Assembly (NCBI GenBank): GCA_934317215.1
Contig: CAKREH010000024.1
Span: 1 to 55,188, forward strand
Direction of reading: 5' to 3'
DNA: 55,188 nt
Source: an uncultured Roseburia sp.
Lineage (GTDB): Bacteria; Bacillota; Clostridia; Lachnospirales; Lachnospiraceae
Part shown: in pieces, positions 1-8,514 of the stretch
Numbering within the stretch: position 1 is the first letter of the stretch
Layout of the letters: each line of letters begins with the position of its first letter
Position numbers and translations under genes: made by a program
The notes under the pieces: model-generated
Told to the model about the DNA's origin: nothing
What the model saw: the letters and a program-made list of their open reading frames with translations, nothing else
The model's database searches: none

Positions 1-146
1 CTATTAAAGTTACCCTTTTTTCTGAAATACATATCAAAATCATTTAAAAAATTAGCTTGACATATCACCAGATTGCTCTTTTATTCTGTTCTTAACTACT
101 TAACAGTCTGCTGCAAGATAGCTGCAAAATTTCATACATATCAACT

Positions 147-830
147 TTACTCATATAATCCCGCAAGCACTTCCACATCCATCTTAAGCTCCGTGTCCCC
201 GTCCTGCACCTTCGCAAGTGTCGGCAGCCCGGTCATATATTCGCACATAAAAATGTTATCGTCCTCCATCACATTCCCCGGATGATAATGGTTAAATATG
301 ATTCCCTTTAACGGTAAATGATGCGCCTTCATATACTCTGCCGTCAGCACAACACTGTTGATCGTGCCAAGCCCGGCATCTGCGATCAGGATACTGGAAA
401 GTCCAAGCTCCGACACCACATCCTCAAGCTGGATCTTTGCCTCATCAAAACAGATCGGGCACAAAATACCGCCGCTGCCCTCCACAGTCACATAATCATA
501 TTTATCACATACTGCCTTGTAGCCATCTTTTACCACATCCATCTCCACCGGATGTCCCTCGATCCGTGAGGCAAGGTGCGGTGAATATGCATGTTCATAT
601 ACATAAGGGCACATTTCCTCAAGCGTCTGTGTAATACCCGACATTTTCTGCACAAACAGGGCATCTCCCGGGATCAGTGATCCGTCTGCCCTGCGGTCAT
701 TTCCACTCATTGCAGCTTTATAATAGGCAGCTGACTTTCCCTCTTCTGCCAGCTTTTTTACGATCAGCCCGGTCACATAAGTTTTTCCGATATCCGTCCC
801 GGTACCCGTGATAAATAAAGCTTTGCTCAT
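147..830 (-). CDS. bioD: Dethiobiotin synthetase BioD
   Basis: Cytoplasmic ATP-dependent carboxylase that closes the ureido ring of dethiobiotin from 7,8-diaminopelargonate and CO2, the penultimate step of biotin synthesis. The 227-residue protein has the P-loop GTGTDIGKT at residues 9-17 and the family motif VEGSGG at about 116-121; the length is normal for BioD. The ATG at 830 is chosen because GAGG lies 6 bases upstream and the protein then begins at the first beta strand; an in-frame ATG at 887 would add 19 residues that do not resemble the family. It is the last gene of bioY-bioB-bioD, 70 bases after bioB, and should share the BirA-type control seen before bioY. No bioA or bioF lies in the window, so the diamine precursor must come from elsewhere. 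Confidence 0.95.
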   Translation of the reverse strand: MSKALFITGTGTDIGKTYVTGLIVKKLAEEGKSAAYYKAAMSGNDRRADGSLIPGDALFVQKMSGITQTLEEMCPYVYEHAYSPHLASRIEGHPVEMDVVKDGYKAVCDKYDYVTVEGSGGILCPICFDEAKIQLEDVVSELGLSSILIADAGLGTINSVVLTAEYMKAHHLPLKGIIFNHYHPGNVMEDDNIFMCEYMTGLPTLAKVQDGDTELKMDVEVLAGLYE

Positions 831-900
831 ATCCATCCTCTTTTCTGTAATCTTTCCTTCCACATAACAAGGGCATTTCTTTTCCATATGACGATTCTTA

Positions 901-1896
901 CTATGCCTCTGACTTTTCTTCTGTCCAGTACACCGGTGTCACATCACGGCCTAAATCTTCTAACATCCGTCTGTCGCTGCGGATCGTTGCGCATGCCACC
1001 GTTGTCAGCATGTTTCCGGTAATGGATGCGGATGCTCCTGCCTGGAATGCAATCTCCCCATCGTTTGTCAAAAGTGCCCTTCCCGCAGCAAGACGGATAT
1101 TGGCATCCGGGTTGATATAGCGGAAAAATGCGATCGTGCGCAAAATATCAGCCTCAGACAGTCTTGGCAGACCTTCTAACGGTGTTCCCGGTATCGGCAT
1201 CAGTGCATTGATCGGAATCGAGTCGATGCCAAGTTCTGCAAGGCTGACCGCCATATCCAGTCTGTCCTCCCAAGTCTCTCCCATGCCGATGATTCCGCCG
1301 GAGCAGGCGCACATTCCCTCTGCCTTTACTTTTTTCAATGTCTCGATCTTCATGTCATAGGTATGTGTCGTGCAGATGTTTGGAAAATTGCGTCTGGATG
1401 TCTCAATATTGTGGTGATAACTGGTGACACCTGCCTCGTGCAGTCTGTGCAGCTGTTCTGCAGAGAGAAATCCCATGGAAGCACACAGATCGATCTTACA
1501 TTCTTTTTTCATCGTCTCATATGCATGGATCGCCTTGTCAAATTCCTCTCCCGTCAGCGCTCTTCCCGCTGTAACGATAGAAAAACGATCAACGCCTTCC
1601 CGCTCATTCATTTTGCATGCTGCCAGAATCTCTTCCTCCGGAAGGAAATCATACTCCTCACAGTTTGTATGATGGTGCGCCGACTGTGCACAGTATTTGC
1701 AGTCCTCCGGGCATCTTCCGCTGCGCCCGTTGATAATTGAACACAGATCTACTTTATCCCCGATCCGTGCTTCCCTGATCTTATCCGCTCCCTCACAGAG
1801 CTCCTCAAGGTCACAGGTCAGGAAAAATGACAGATCGTCCTCCCTTGTGATCCTTCTTCCGTTAATAATTTCTTCCGCTAATGTAAGTGCATTCAT
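901..1896 (-). CDS. bioB: Biotin synthase BioB
   Basis: Radical SAM enzyme that inserts sulfur into dethiobiotin to make biotin. The 331-residue protein carries the SAM-cluster motif C-x3-C-x2-C (CPEDCKYC) at residues 62-69, followed by the family sequence AQSAHHHTNC. Later family segments such as CACSGGIIGMGE and NIRLAAGR are intact, as expected for the SAM-binding barrel and the second Fe-S cluster. GGGAG lies 8 bases before the ATG at 1896. It is the middle gene of the bioYBD operon. The sequence shows no truncation, and the assignment is firm. Confidence 0.97.
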   Translation of the reverse strand: MNALTLAEEIINGRRITREDDLSFFLTCDLEELCEGADKIREARIGDKVDLCSIINGRSGRCPEDCKYCAQSAHHHTNCEEYDFLPEEEILAACKMNEREGVDRFSIVTAGRALTGEEFDKAIHAYETMKKECKIDLCASMGFLSAEQLHRLHEAGVTSYHHNIETSRRNFPNICTTHTYDMKIETLKKVKAEGMCACSGGIIGMGETWEDRLDMAVSLAELGIDSIPINALMPIPGTPLEGLPRLSEADILRTIAFFRYINPDANIRLAAGRALLTNDGEIAFQAGASASITGNMLTTVACATIRSDRRMLEDLGRDVTPVYWTEEKSEA

Positions 1897-1990
1897 TTCT
1901 TTTTCTCCCGCTTATCTTTCGGATACTGCGCATAATCCCAACGCAGATCCATGTATTTGTATCTCATAAACCATTATCTCCCCAACGTCT

Positions 1991-2548
1991 TTACGATCTT
2001 GCCTGCACTGCCTCATAACCAAGCACCGGTCTCACACGCTTTGCCACCACTGCCCCTAAAATGCTTAAAGCAATGTCCCCCGGCACTGCCAGAACAAAGC
2101 AGTACAAAAACAGTGGTCCTGCCGCAATCGGCGTATCGATCACGAAATTACAGATGATATAGTAATAAATCATACCGATCGCATAGACAAAAAACAGTCC
2201 TGCCAGATTTGCCAGCAGATAACGTGCAACAGTCTTTTTCTCCATATGCTCTGCAATCCAGCCAGTCACAAACGTCCCCACTGCAAATCCAATGATATAT
2301 CCAAAACTCGGCTTAAATACATACCACAGACCGCCGCCCTCTGAAAAAATCGGAAGCCCCGCCAACCCAAGCAGCATATACGATAGTACTGACAGCGTTC
2401 CAAGCCTTGATCCAAGCAAAAGCCCCGCCAGCATCGTAAACAGATATTGCAGGGTAAATGGCACAACCGGTATCGGAATCTTGATAAAAGCCCCGACTGC
2501 AATCAGTGCAGTAAATAGTCCACAGTAAATTACGCCCTTCGTTTTCAT
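1991..2548 (-). CDS. bioY: Biotin transporter substrate-binding subunit BioY
   Basis: Membrane S-component of an ECF-type biotin importer. The 185-residue protein is hydrophobic with about six predicted spans and shows BioY family features: an N-terminal FTALIAVGAFIKIPIPVVPFT segment, then LQYLFTMLAGLLLG, a Gly-rich loop, and GYIIGFAVGTFVTG. No bioM/bioN energising genes are beside it, so it probably uses a shared ECF module. It is the first gene of the operon. The ribosome site GGAGG overlaps the proximal BirA-type operator, so repressor binding would lie over the translation start region as well as the promoter. Confidence 0.93.
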   Translation of the reverse strand: MKTKGVIYCGLFTALIAVGAFIKIPIPVVPFTLQYLFTMLAGLLLGSRLGTLSVLSYMLLGLAGLPIFSEGGGLWYVFKPSFGYIIGFAVGTFVTGWIAEHMEKKTVARYLLANLAGLFFVYAIGMIYYYIICNFVIDTPIAAGPLFLYCFVLAVPGDIALSILGAVVAKRVRPVLGYEAVQARS

Positions 2549-2550
2549 CT

Positions 2551-2582
2551 TTGTTAACCTCCGTTTATCTTATAGTTAACAA
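2551..2582 (-). promoter_or_regulatory. BirA-type operator, proximal to bioY
   Basis: Perfect inverted repeat TTGTTAAC-N16-GTTAACAA, which matches the Firmicutes BirA operator pattern (TTGTTAAC half sites 14-16 bases apart). It lies just downstream of the bioY -10 box and reaches the ribosome site. The regulator itself is not in this window. Confidence 0.85.
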
Positions 2583-2610
2583 TATTACTCAAAAAAGAGT
2601 GCAATGTCAA
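2582..2610 (-). promoter_or_regulatory. Sigma-A promoter of bioYBD
   Basis: On the minus strand TTGACA (2610-2605) and TAATAT (2587-2582) are separated by exactly 17 bases. The -35 box is inside the distal BirA-type operator and the -10 box abuts the proximal one, so both operators could block RNA polymerase. Confidence 0.85.
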
Positions 2611-2642
2611 CTTTTTATTTTCATCAAGTTAACATTGCACTC
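2597..2642 (-). promoter_or_regulatory. Second, extended BirA-type operator
   Basis: Two 15-base arms, GAGTGCAATGTCAAC at 2597-2611 and GTTAACATTGCACTC at 2628-2642, are inverted with a single mismatch and 16 bases between. The inner parts form TGTCAAC-N16-GTTAACA, the same half-site spacing as the proximal operator. It covers the -35 box of bioY. Confidence 0.75.
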
Positions 2643-2732
2643 TGTTCAACAATCAAATCACTCTGTTGTTTCCAACATGAGAATGCACATTCTTCCGTTA
2701 TAAATGAAAATCATCTATATCTCCATCATCCT

Positions 2733-3572
2733 TTACCTGTCATATCCGGCATCTGCCGCACACTTTCTTATCACCTTCGGAATATTCGCCTGGTTATAGG
2801 AAAGTACCTTGATCTTTACTCCCATTGCATATTCCTCTTCCCCTTCAAGTTTCTGCTCGCCGCCTTTTATCACAACTTTAGGCCGTTTCACATCAAAACT
2901 GTATTCCATTCCTGTCAGAACCCCGGATTTATTAATGGTATACGCAATCTGCTCATTCTGATAGCCTGTTTTCTGGTACTGTTCATAATAGACGGACATT
3001 TTATCCATCTGTTCCGTATCGTCCTGCTCCTCCATACCAGCCGGTTCTATGAGGTCAAGCGCCTGATCCCTCTTTTCCTTCAACTGCTGCCCTGACAGTG
3101 AAAAGATAATCTGCGTCGCTCCGTCACTTAAATCTACACATTCCGCAGAAACAATGTCCTCCTCCCGGTAGCCCAGATTCGTAAGCGCCTGGTAATTTGG
3201 AATATCCGTCGTCGTACTGTAACCATCCCATTGACTCCAGACACCTGCCTGATAAGAATTGACTGTAACACCATCACAAAATTCCTTTAAAAATGTCATG
3301 GCACCGTCCGCATCCGTATTTTTATACTCCGTCACCCAGGTCTCATCTAACAGGTCAGCCCAGACCTCCTGTGTCTGCTGCACAATGTCCTGGCTCCCGG
3401 AATAACTGTTCGTTACCAGATAATGCACATTGTTCACTCTGCGCAGTCCCCGCATGCCGTCTAAGACTTTTCCTGTTTCCTCACTTGCGACTCCGCCTGC
3501 AAACATGCTCTCCAAAAATAACACCCCGGAAAAAATAGTGACTGCGACTGCCTGAACTGATTTTTTATCCAT
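2733..3572 (-). CDS. Predicted exported protein of unknown function
   Basis: I do not recognise a family. The 279-residue product starts with MDKK and a hydrophobic stretch at residues 7-26 that looks like a signal peptide or signal anchor; there is no lipobox cysteine. The rest is soluble, rich in Asp, Glu and Tyr, with alternating beta-like segments reminiscent of small periplasmic LolA-like folds, but I cannot show homology. The ATG at 3572 is preferred over an upstream in-frame start because GGAGGAG stands a few bases before it. It lies 75 bases downstream of the HAD phosphatase gene on the same strand, so the two may be cotranscribed. Confidence 0.65.
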   Translation of the reverse strand: MDKKSVQAVAVTIFSGVLFLESMFAGGVASEETGKVLDGMRGLRRVNNVHYLVTNSYSGSQDIVQQTQEVWADLLDETWVTEYKNTDADGAMTFLKEFCDGVTVNSYQAGVWSQWDGYSTTTDIPNYQALTNLGYREEDIVSAECVDLSDGATQIIFSLSGQQLKEKRDQALDLIEPAGMEEQDDTEQMDKMSVYYEQYQKTGYQNEQIAYTINKSGVLTGMEYSFDVKRPKVVIKGGEQKLEGEEEYAMGVKIKVLSYNQANIPKVIRKCAADAGYDR

Positions 3573-3647
3573 AGGGCTCCTCCGATCTCTCATCACGATC
3601 CCATTCGTGGTTTTTCCTGCACCATTTCATGGTATCATCATTTGTCA

Positions 3648-4478
3648 TCAAATACAATCGTTTATCAGTCCCAGCCGCTCAAACGCATGCAGAATTCCAT
3701 CCTCATCAATATGATCCGTCACCATGTCTGCCAGCCGCTTTACCTCGTCCCTGGCATTTCCCATTGCAACGCTGATACCGGCGTATTCCATCATCTGAAG
3801 ATCATTTGGCCCGTCACCGATCGCGATACAGTTTTCCCGCGAAATGCCGACATGATTCAGATACCGTTCCATGCCTGTCGCCTTGTTGATGCCATTGATC
3901 CCGATCTCGCCCGCAAAATCGCCCATTCCATCCAGACTGATCGCCACCGCATCAAAATATGGTTCCATGTCCGCATGTACCTTTGCGACAGGAAACGGTG
4001 CATCGTAATAAATGATCTTCTCATTTTTTTCGTTTTTCCATGGCTCATCGGTCAGATGCATCCGTCCGATCAGGCGGTCTAAGCGCTCTTTACTCATTCC
4101 GGCATCCCGGTAAACCTTTAACATGCCGTCACAGCTTCTCTGGTTTAACACCACGCCGTCATCCGCCTGATAGCAGAATAAAAATCCATTACTCTCTAAA
4201 TAGTCAAAACTGCTTTTTCTGTGCTCCTCATCAATATATGCGTGATAAAACTCTTTTCCCTCGTCCTCCACAAAAGCTCCGGCTCCGCCGACGATCCCGG
4301 AAAATCCAAGTTCCAACAGTGCGTCATAAATCTGAAAACGGCTGCGCCCGCTGCATACCACCATCCGGTGTCCGTTTGCCTGCGCCGTCCGGACTGCGTA
4401 CTGTGCAGACTCCGGGATCTCGCCTTTTTCGTTGACCATTGTTCCGTCTACATCAAGAAATACTACCTTTTTATCCAT
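3648..4478 (-). CDS. Cof-type HAD-superfamily phosphatase
   Basis: Cytoplasmic sugar-phosphate or nucleotide-like phosphatase of the Cof (class IIB HAD) group. The 276-residue protein shows motif I DVDGT at residues 9-13 with the nucleophile and acid/base aspartates, motif II with VVCSGRS, and motif IV IGDGPNDLQMM near the C terminus; the middle region is the Cof-type cap. The ATG at 4478 is used; an in-frame GTG three codons earlier is possible. The true substrate cannot be told from sequence. A good promoter lies about 80-100 bases upstream. Confidence 0.9.
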   Translation of the reverse strand: MDKKVVFLDVDGTMVNEKGEIPESAQYAVRTAQANGHRMVVCSGRSRFQIYDALLELGFSGIVGGAGAFVEDEGKEFYHAYIDEEHRKSSFDYLESNGFLFCYQADDGVVLNQRSCDGMLKVYRDAGMSKERLDRLIGRMHLTDEPWKNEKNEKIIYYDAPFPVAKVHADMEPYFDAVAISLDGMGDFAGEIGINGINKATGMERYLNHVGISRENCIAIGDGPNDLQMMEYAGISVAMGNARDEVKRLADMVTDHIDEDGILHAFERLGLINDCI

Positions 4479-4554
4479 TTCCCACACTGCCAGCCTGCCG
4501 TTTACTTTTTACTGGCTGATCCTTTCTAGCATAACCATTCTTTCTGATTGTTTT

Positions 4555-4583
4555 ATATTATCATGCATTTTACTGGCTTTCAA
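4555..4583 (-). promoter_or_regulatory. Sigma-A promoter for the HAD phosphatase gene
   Basis: TTGAAA (4583-4578) and TAATAT (4560-4555) on the minus strand are 17 bases apart, followed by an AT-rich leader to the ATG at 4478. Confidence 0.65.
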
Positions 4584-4592
4584 TCATTACAC

Positions 4593-4638
4593 AAAAAAGA
4601 CACCCGAAAACCGCTCTTACAATCCGATTTCCGGGTGC
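4593..4638 (-). terminator. Rho-independent terminator after the sigma/anti-sigma pair
   Basis: On the minus strand CACCCGGAAA and TTTTCGGGTG form an imperfect stem, followed at once by TCTTTTTT. It follows the anti-sigma gene stop at 4664. The other strand also has a T-rich run, so it could act in both directions. Confidence 0.75.
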
Positions 4639-4663
4639 ACTTTCCTTTTTCCCTATCTACTTT

Positions 4664-6103
4664 CTACTGCCGGATATCCACCAGTCCCTGCTCTAAATCC
4701 TCCTCCGTAAACATATATGTGCTGCCGGAAGTACCGGTATTCAGATAAAGATACGGCAGTGCATCTTCATCCACAACAAATCCCACATGCAATATCTTTG
4801 TCTCCCCGGCTTTTATGCTGTCAAAATAATTGTTTCCCCGCTCTCCGCCGGTCACATCGTAATATGCCATTTCTTCGCCATGCTCTAAACTGCTGCTGTC
4901 CGCCTGAACTGTATCCCATGCATCCCCCTCTTTGGGCTGTTCCCCACCGCAGATCTCGTAAACTCCGTCTTTTTCTCTTATCTTCATGACAGAATCAAAG
5001 AATAAAACATCCTTCAACTCTGTTTCCCCGGCATTGGTATACTCTAACGTAACATATACTAATTTCCGTGGTACTTCCCTGCTGCTTATGACCTCATCAA
5101 GCGTATTGACACCGTCCCCGGATCTGATGTAGGAAATCATATCCGGAAGAAGTTTTCCATTTTCATCCACAGCCAGCATATCGCGATCCAGAAAAGCCGG
5201 ATCAAGGATTGCGACATCATCCATCACTTTCACATCTGTCACTTTGATCCGCAGATCCTGTGATCCTCCATCAGCTTCTCCCGTCACAGCAAATTCCTCG
5301 CCGATCTTATGCAGATTTTTCATCTCCTCCGCAGTGGCTGTCGTTTTTAACTCCTCATCCTCGCTGCTGTCTCCCGTCCCCTCTGCCTTAGCATCCTCGT
5401 AATCACTCCAGTTATATGGACTTATCACCGTGCCATCGGCAAGTTCCTGCGCCGGTGCTAAAACGATGCCTTCTGCGACCTTGCAGGCTTCCTCTTTTGT
5501 CACATCATGACCGACATACATCTGCATGACATAATGATATTCCGGGTAAGTGACATAGATCATCTGGTCAAATGCAGTATCATCCCCCATAGTATTCTGC
5601 ATTTTTGCATAGACACCATCGTGGTTTCCAACCTGGATATTTTCACTTTCCGTCACATAGTGATCCTGCATCCAAAATGCTTCATCACCGGTATCCATCT
5701 GATAAAATACGATCGAGATCCCCCCCTGCCCCGGTGTCTGTTCATAGCTGTATTTTCCTTCTTCCGTCTCTGTCATTCCATCCGGCAGATAAGATAATTT
5801 CATTGCAAGCTGCGGTGCCGTATCCACGTTTTCTGTATTTTCCGCCGCATCCGTTTTTTCAATTTTAGTCGTTATCCCGTAATCTCCCTGCGGACTGCTG
5901 CTCATGCGGTATAATTTTGTACCCGCAAAAATCGTCGTTCCAAGTACAAACGTTGCCGCCAGTGACACCACCACCGCTTTTTTCAGGGAAAAATAACCTC
6001 TCTGCGGTGTCACTTTTATCTGTTTTTCCACTTCTTTTTCTACCATATCCCGCATGCTCTGTGGCATTTTCGGAAATTTCTGTTCCATATTTTCAATATT
6101 CAT
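4664..6103 (-). CDS. Membrane-anchored anti-sigma factor (DUF4179/DUF4367-like)
   Basis: The 479-residue protein has a short cytoplasmic N terminus (about 40 residues), one membrane span at about 43-61 and a large extracytoplasmic part. This layout, and its place directly after an ECF sigma gene, are typical of membrane anti-sigma factors that hold the sigma at the membrane until a signal is sensed outside. The outer region begins with LSYLPDGMTETEEGKYSYE, like DUF4367-type sensors, and continues with a second beta-rich domain. The ATG at 6103 has GGAG 8 bases upstream; that ribosome site lies in a duplicated copy of the end of the sigma gene. The family name is tentative; the partner role rests on topology and neighbourhood. 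Confidence 0.8.
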   Translation of the reverse strand: MNIENMEQKFPKMPQSMRDMVEKEVEKQIKVTPQRGYFSLKKAVVVSLAATFVLGTTIFAGTKLYRMSSSPQGDYGITTKIEKTDAAENTENVDTAPQLAMKLSYLPDGMTETEEGKYSYEQTPGQGGISIVFYQMDTGDEAFWMQDHYVTESENIQVGNHDGVYAKMQNTMGDDTAFDQMIYVTYPEYHYVMQMYVGHDVTKEEACKVAEGIVLAPAQELADGTVISPYNWSDYEDAKAEGTGDSSEDEELKTTATAEEMKNLHKIGEEFAVTGEADGGSQDLRIKVTDVKVMDDVAILDPAFLDRDMLAVDENGKLLPDMISYIRSGDGVNTLDEVISSREVPRKLVYVTLEYTNAGETELKDVLFFDSVMKIREKDGVYEICGGEQPKEGDAWDTVQADSSSLEHGEEMAYYDVTGGERGNNYFDSIKAGETKILHVGFVVDEDALPYLYLNTGTSGSTYMFTEEDLEQGLVDIRQ

Positions 6104-6109
6104 CCTCAA

Positions 6110-6184
6110 CTCTCCATTCCGTAACTGTTTCCTGCTCCATTCCGGTATCCATGCTCAGCTCTCCATTCCGTAACTGTTTTCCTG
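6110..6184. repeat. Short direct repeat at the sigma/anti-sigma junction
   Basis: CTCTCCATTCCGTAACTGTT occurs at 6110-6129 and again at 6159-6178, with matching bases continuing to CCTG on the right; the second copy has one more T. One copy encodes the last residues of the sigma factor, the other supplies the ribosome site of the anti-sigma gene. Confidence 0.85.
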
Positions 6185-6643
6185 TTCCAATTCGTTTTTC
6201 AGTTTTGCTCTCGCACGCGACAGACGGTTCTTTACGGTGCTCTCTGTCACACCTAATATTCCCGCTATCTCCCGCACACTGTACCCCTCCATGTAATACA
6301 GTGTGACAGAAAGCCTCGCATCCTCTGACAAACGGCTGATCGCCTCATATAATTCCGAATAATCTTTTGTCTCTGCCGCACGCTCCTCCATCTGATAATC
6401 CTCAAGCGACACCACTTTCTTTTCCTTGCGCATCACGGTATAACATTCATTGATGAGTATCCTTGTCAGCCATGTCTTCGCATAGACATCCGATTTTAAT
6501 GTATGCAGTTTGGAAAATGCTTTCACGATCGTTTCCTGGATCGCATCCGCGCAGTCTGCATCACGGTACAAAAGCGTTTTTGCCACATGATACATCATAT
6601 CCTCGGATGCGATGATCAGCTCTCCCAATTCTTCTTTTTTCAT
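6155..6643 (-). CDS. ECF-family RNA polymerase sigma factor
   Basis: The 162-residue protein has sigma region 2 (DADCADAIQETIVKAFSKL and the following WLTRILINECY, about residues 28-70) and region 4 with a helix-turn-helix (YYMEGYSVREIAGILGVTES, then TVKNRLSRARAKL, about 115-150). It lacks regions 1 and 3, as in ECF sigmas. AAAGGA precedes the ATG at 6643. It should direct polymerase to stress or envelope genes and be held by the membrane protein encoded 51 bases downstream. ECF sigmas usually activate their own promoter, but I could not identify a clear autoregulatory -35/-10 pair in the 220 bases upstream. Confidence 0.93.
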   Translation of the reverse strand: MKKEELGELIIASEDMMYHVAKTLLYRDADCADAIQETIVKAFSKLHTLKSDVYAKTWLTRILINECYTVMRKEKKVVSLEDYQMEERAAETKDYSELYEAISRLSEDARLSVTLYYMEGYSVREIAGILGVTESTVKNRLSRARAKLKNELEQENSYGMES

Positions 6644-6864
6644 AACTGTCCTTTCCGCCGGCTTAAATATCCTGTATATTCTGTTATTTCTTCTGAGCTC
6701 ATAGAAGGCATGTCATTGCATATCCCATGTTGCTTTTACCTCTGAGTATACAATTTTCTCATGCTGTTTGCATGATCCAGTGAAAATATTCTGACCACTG
6801 AACCTTTACATAGATTAGACGCATGAAAAAGAAAAAAGGTCGCAGTCCTTAAAAAAATATTTTC

Positions 6865-6894
6865 TTGACAAATCCCGCGCACCACGTCTATAAT
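6865..6894 (+). promoter_or_regulatory. Sigma-A promoter of the tyrS T-box transcript
   Basis: TTGACA at 6865-6870 and TATAAT at 6889-6894 are both consensus boxes, with an 18-base spacer. Transcription should start near 6901 at the beginning of the T-box leader. Confidence 0.9.
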
Positions 6895-6900
6895 GGCGTT

Positions 6901-7190
6901 AATTGAAGCAGAACAACAGCTTTGACGGGAAGAAGTAAAAATAAGCGGAACGGACAGAAAGTAACTGGCTGATGAGAGGTGCACGGAAAACTTATTTCGA
7001 ATACATCCCCGAGCTTCACACCAAATTCGTATTTCGAAGGATGCGATAGTAGGCTGTGACGTAGCGGCGCACGTTACAAGCGCCTGAGTGTTGTCGGACA
7101 CTCGATGAGGCAGACAATGTGAATTGCCTGCGAACAAAGGTGGTAACACGGGTTTTTATCCTCGTCCTTTTCAGGGCGGGGATTTTTTAA
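6901..7190 (+). promoter_or_regulatory. T-box riboswitch, tyrosine-specific
   Basis: This leader of about 290 bases has the T-box sequence AAGGTGGTAACACGGG at 7137-7152, a slightly divergent form of AGGGTGGNACCGCG that can pair with an uncharged tRNA acceptor end. It is followed by a terminator. In the stem I region the TAC at 7002-7004, in the context CGAATACATC, is the likely Tyr specifier codon, which agrees with the downstream tyrS. Uncharged tRNA-Tyr should favour the antiterminator and raise tyrS expression. The exact stem I fold was not computed. Confidence 0.88.
7160..7188 (+). terminator. T-box regulated terminator
   Basis: Stem CCTCGTCC (7160-7167) and GGGCGGGG (7174-7181) with a six-base loop, then A and six T residues. 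Its 5' side overlaps the region that would form the antiterminator with the T-box sequence. Confidence 0.88.
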
Positions 7191-7283
7191 TGCAACAAAT
7201 GACCCCCCACAATAGATTTCGCTTTTTCAGGGCAGAACTATTGTCGGGAACGATTCAATTTCATTTCAGGAGGATTTATAATT

Positions 7284-8510
7284 ATGACATTATACGATGA
7301 ATTAGTTGCCAGAGGCCTGATCGCCCAGGTAACTGACGAAGCAGAGATCAAAGATCTGATCAACAACGGAAAAGCTACTTTTTACATTGGTTTTGACCCA
7401 ACCGCAGACAGTCTTCATGTAGGACACTTCATGGCACTATGCTTAATGAAACGTCTCCAGATGGCAGGCAACAAACCGATCGCCTTAATCGGCGGCGGAA
7501 CTGCTATGATCGGAGATCCATCCGGCCGTACCGACATGCGCCAGATGATGACACCGGAAACGATCCAGCACAACTGTGACTGCTTCAAAAAACAGATGAG
7601 CCGTTTCATCGATTTTTCCGATGGAAAAGCACTTATGGTAAACAACGCCGACTGGCTGATGGACTTAAATTACATTGATGTGCTGCGTGAAGTCGGTGCT
7701 CATTTCTCCGTTAACCGTATGCTGACCGCAGAGTGCTACAAACAGCGTATGGAAAAAGGATTAAGTTTCTTAGAGTTTAACTACATGATCATGCAGAGCT
7801 ACGATTTCTACACCTTATACCAGAAATACGGCTGTAACATGGAGTTTGGCGGTGACGACCAGTGGAGCAACATGTTAGGCGGTACGGAACTGATCCGTAG
7901 AAAACTCGGAAAAGACGCTTACGCGATGACCATCAACCTTCTTTTAAATTCCGAAGGCAAAAAAATGGGTAAAACACAGTCCGGTGCTGTATGGCTTGAT
8001 CCGAACAAGACTTCCCCATTCGACTTCTTCCAGTACTGGAGAAATGTCTCTGATGCGGACGTATTAAAATGCATCCGTATGCTGACTTTCCTTCCATTAG
8101 AGGAGATCGACGCAATGGAAAGCTGGGAAGGCGCACAGTTAAACCAGGCAAAAGAGATTCTTGCTTTCGAGCTGACCAAACTGGTTCACGGCGAGGAAGA
8201 AGCAAACAAAGCAAAAGAAGCATCCCACGCTTTATTCGCAGGCGGTGGCGACTCTGCCCACATGCCGACCTTAGAGCTGACTGCTGCTGACTTTGCAGAC
8301 GGCGATTTAGATATCCTTGCTCTCTTAGTAAAAGCTGAGCTTGCTCCATCCCGCTCCGACGCAAGACGTGCCGTACAGCAGGGCGGTGTATCCGTTGCTG
8401 ACGAAAAAGTAACCGACATCCAGACCACTTACGGAGCTGACGCTTTCGGTGCTGACGGACTTGTCGTAAAACGTGGTAAAAAGAAATTTGTAAAGATTGT
8501 TGTAAAATAA
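7284..8510 (+). CDS. tyrS: Tyrosyl-tRNA synthetase
   Basis: Class Ic aminoacyl-tRNA synthetase that charges tRNA-Tyr. The 408-residue protein has the HIGH-type signature HVGH at residues 45-48, the KMSKS-type loop KMGKT at 227-231, the tyrosine-site segment YDFYTLYQKYGC and GGDDQWSN, and a C-terminal S4-like RNA-binding domain from about 345 that begins AELAPSRSDARRAVQQGGV. This is the length of the standard bacterial enzyme. AGGAGG precedes the ATG. Control is by the Tyr T-box leader. Its stop codon is 4 bases from the stop of the convergent hydrolase gene, and I see no strong separate terminator between them. Confidence 0.97.
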   Translation: MTLYDELVARGLIAQVTDEAEIKDLINNGKATFYIGFDPTADSLHVGHFMALCLMKRLQMAGNKPIALIGGGTAMIGDPSGRTDMRQMMTPETIQHNCDCFKKQMSRFIDFSDGKALMVNNADWLMDLNYIDVLREVGAHFSVNRMLTAECYKQRMEKGLSFLEFNYMIMQSYDFYTLYQKYGCNMEFGGDDQWSNMLGGTELIRRKLGKDAYAMTINLLLNSEGKKMGKTQSGAVWLDPNKTSPFDFFQYWRNVSDADVLKCIRMLTFLPLEEIDAMESWEGAQLNQAKEILAFELTKLVHGEEEANKAKEASHALFAGGGDSAHMPTLELTAADFADGDLDILALLVKAELAPSRSDARRAVQQGGVSVADEKVTDIQTTYGADAFGADGLVVKRGKKKFVKIVVK

Positions 8511-8514
8511 TTTT

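Noticed and set aside
831..887. Longer bioD starting at 887
   Set aside because: The extra 19 residues do not resemble BioD, and a good ribosome site is present before the ATG at 830.
6736..7149. Open frame of 137 codons on the minus strand
   Set aside because: It runs antisense through the T-box leader and tyrS promoter, has no family-like sequence, and is explained by the RNA element.
7205..7256. Second stem (ACAATAG with CTATTGT) after the T-box terminator
   Set aside because: No T run follows and no known riboswitch element matches; it may be only a processing stem and cannot be supported further.
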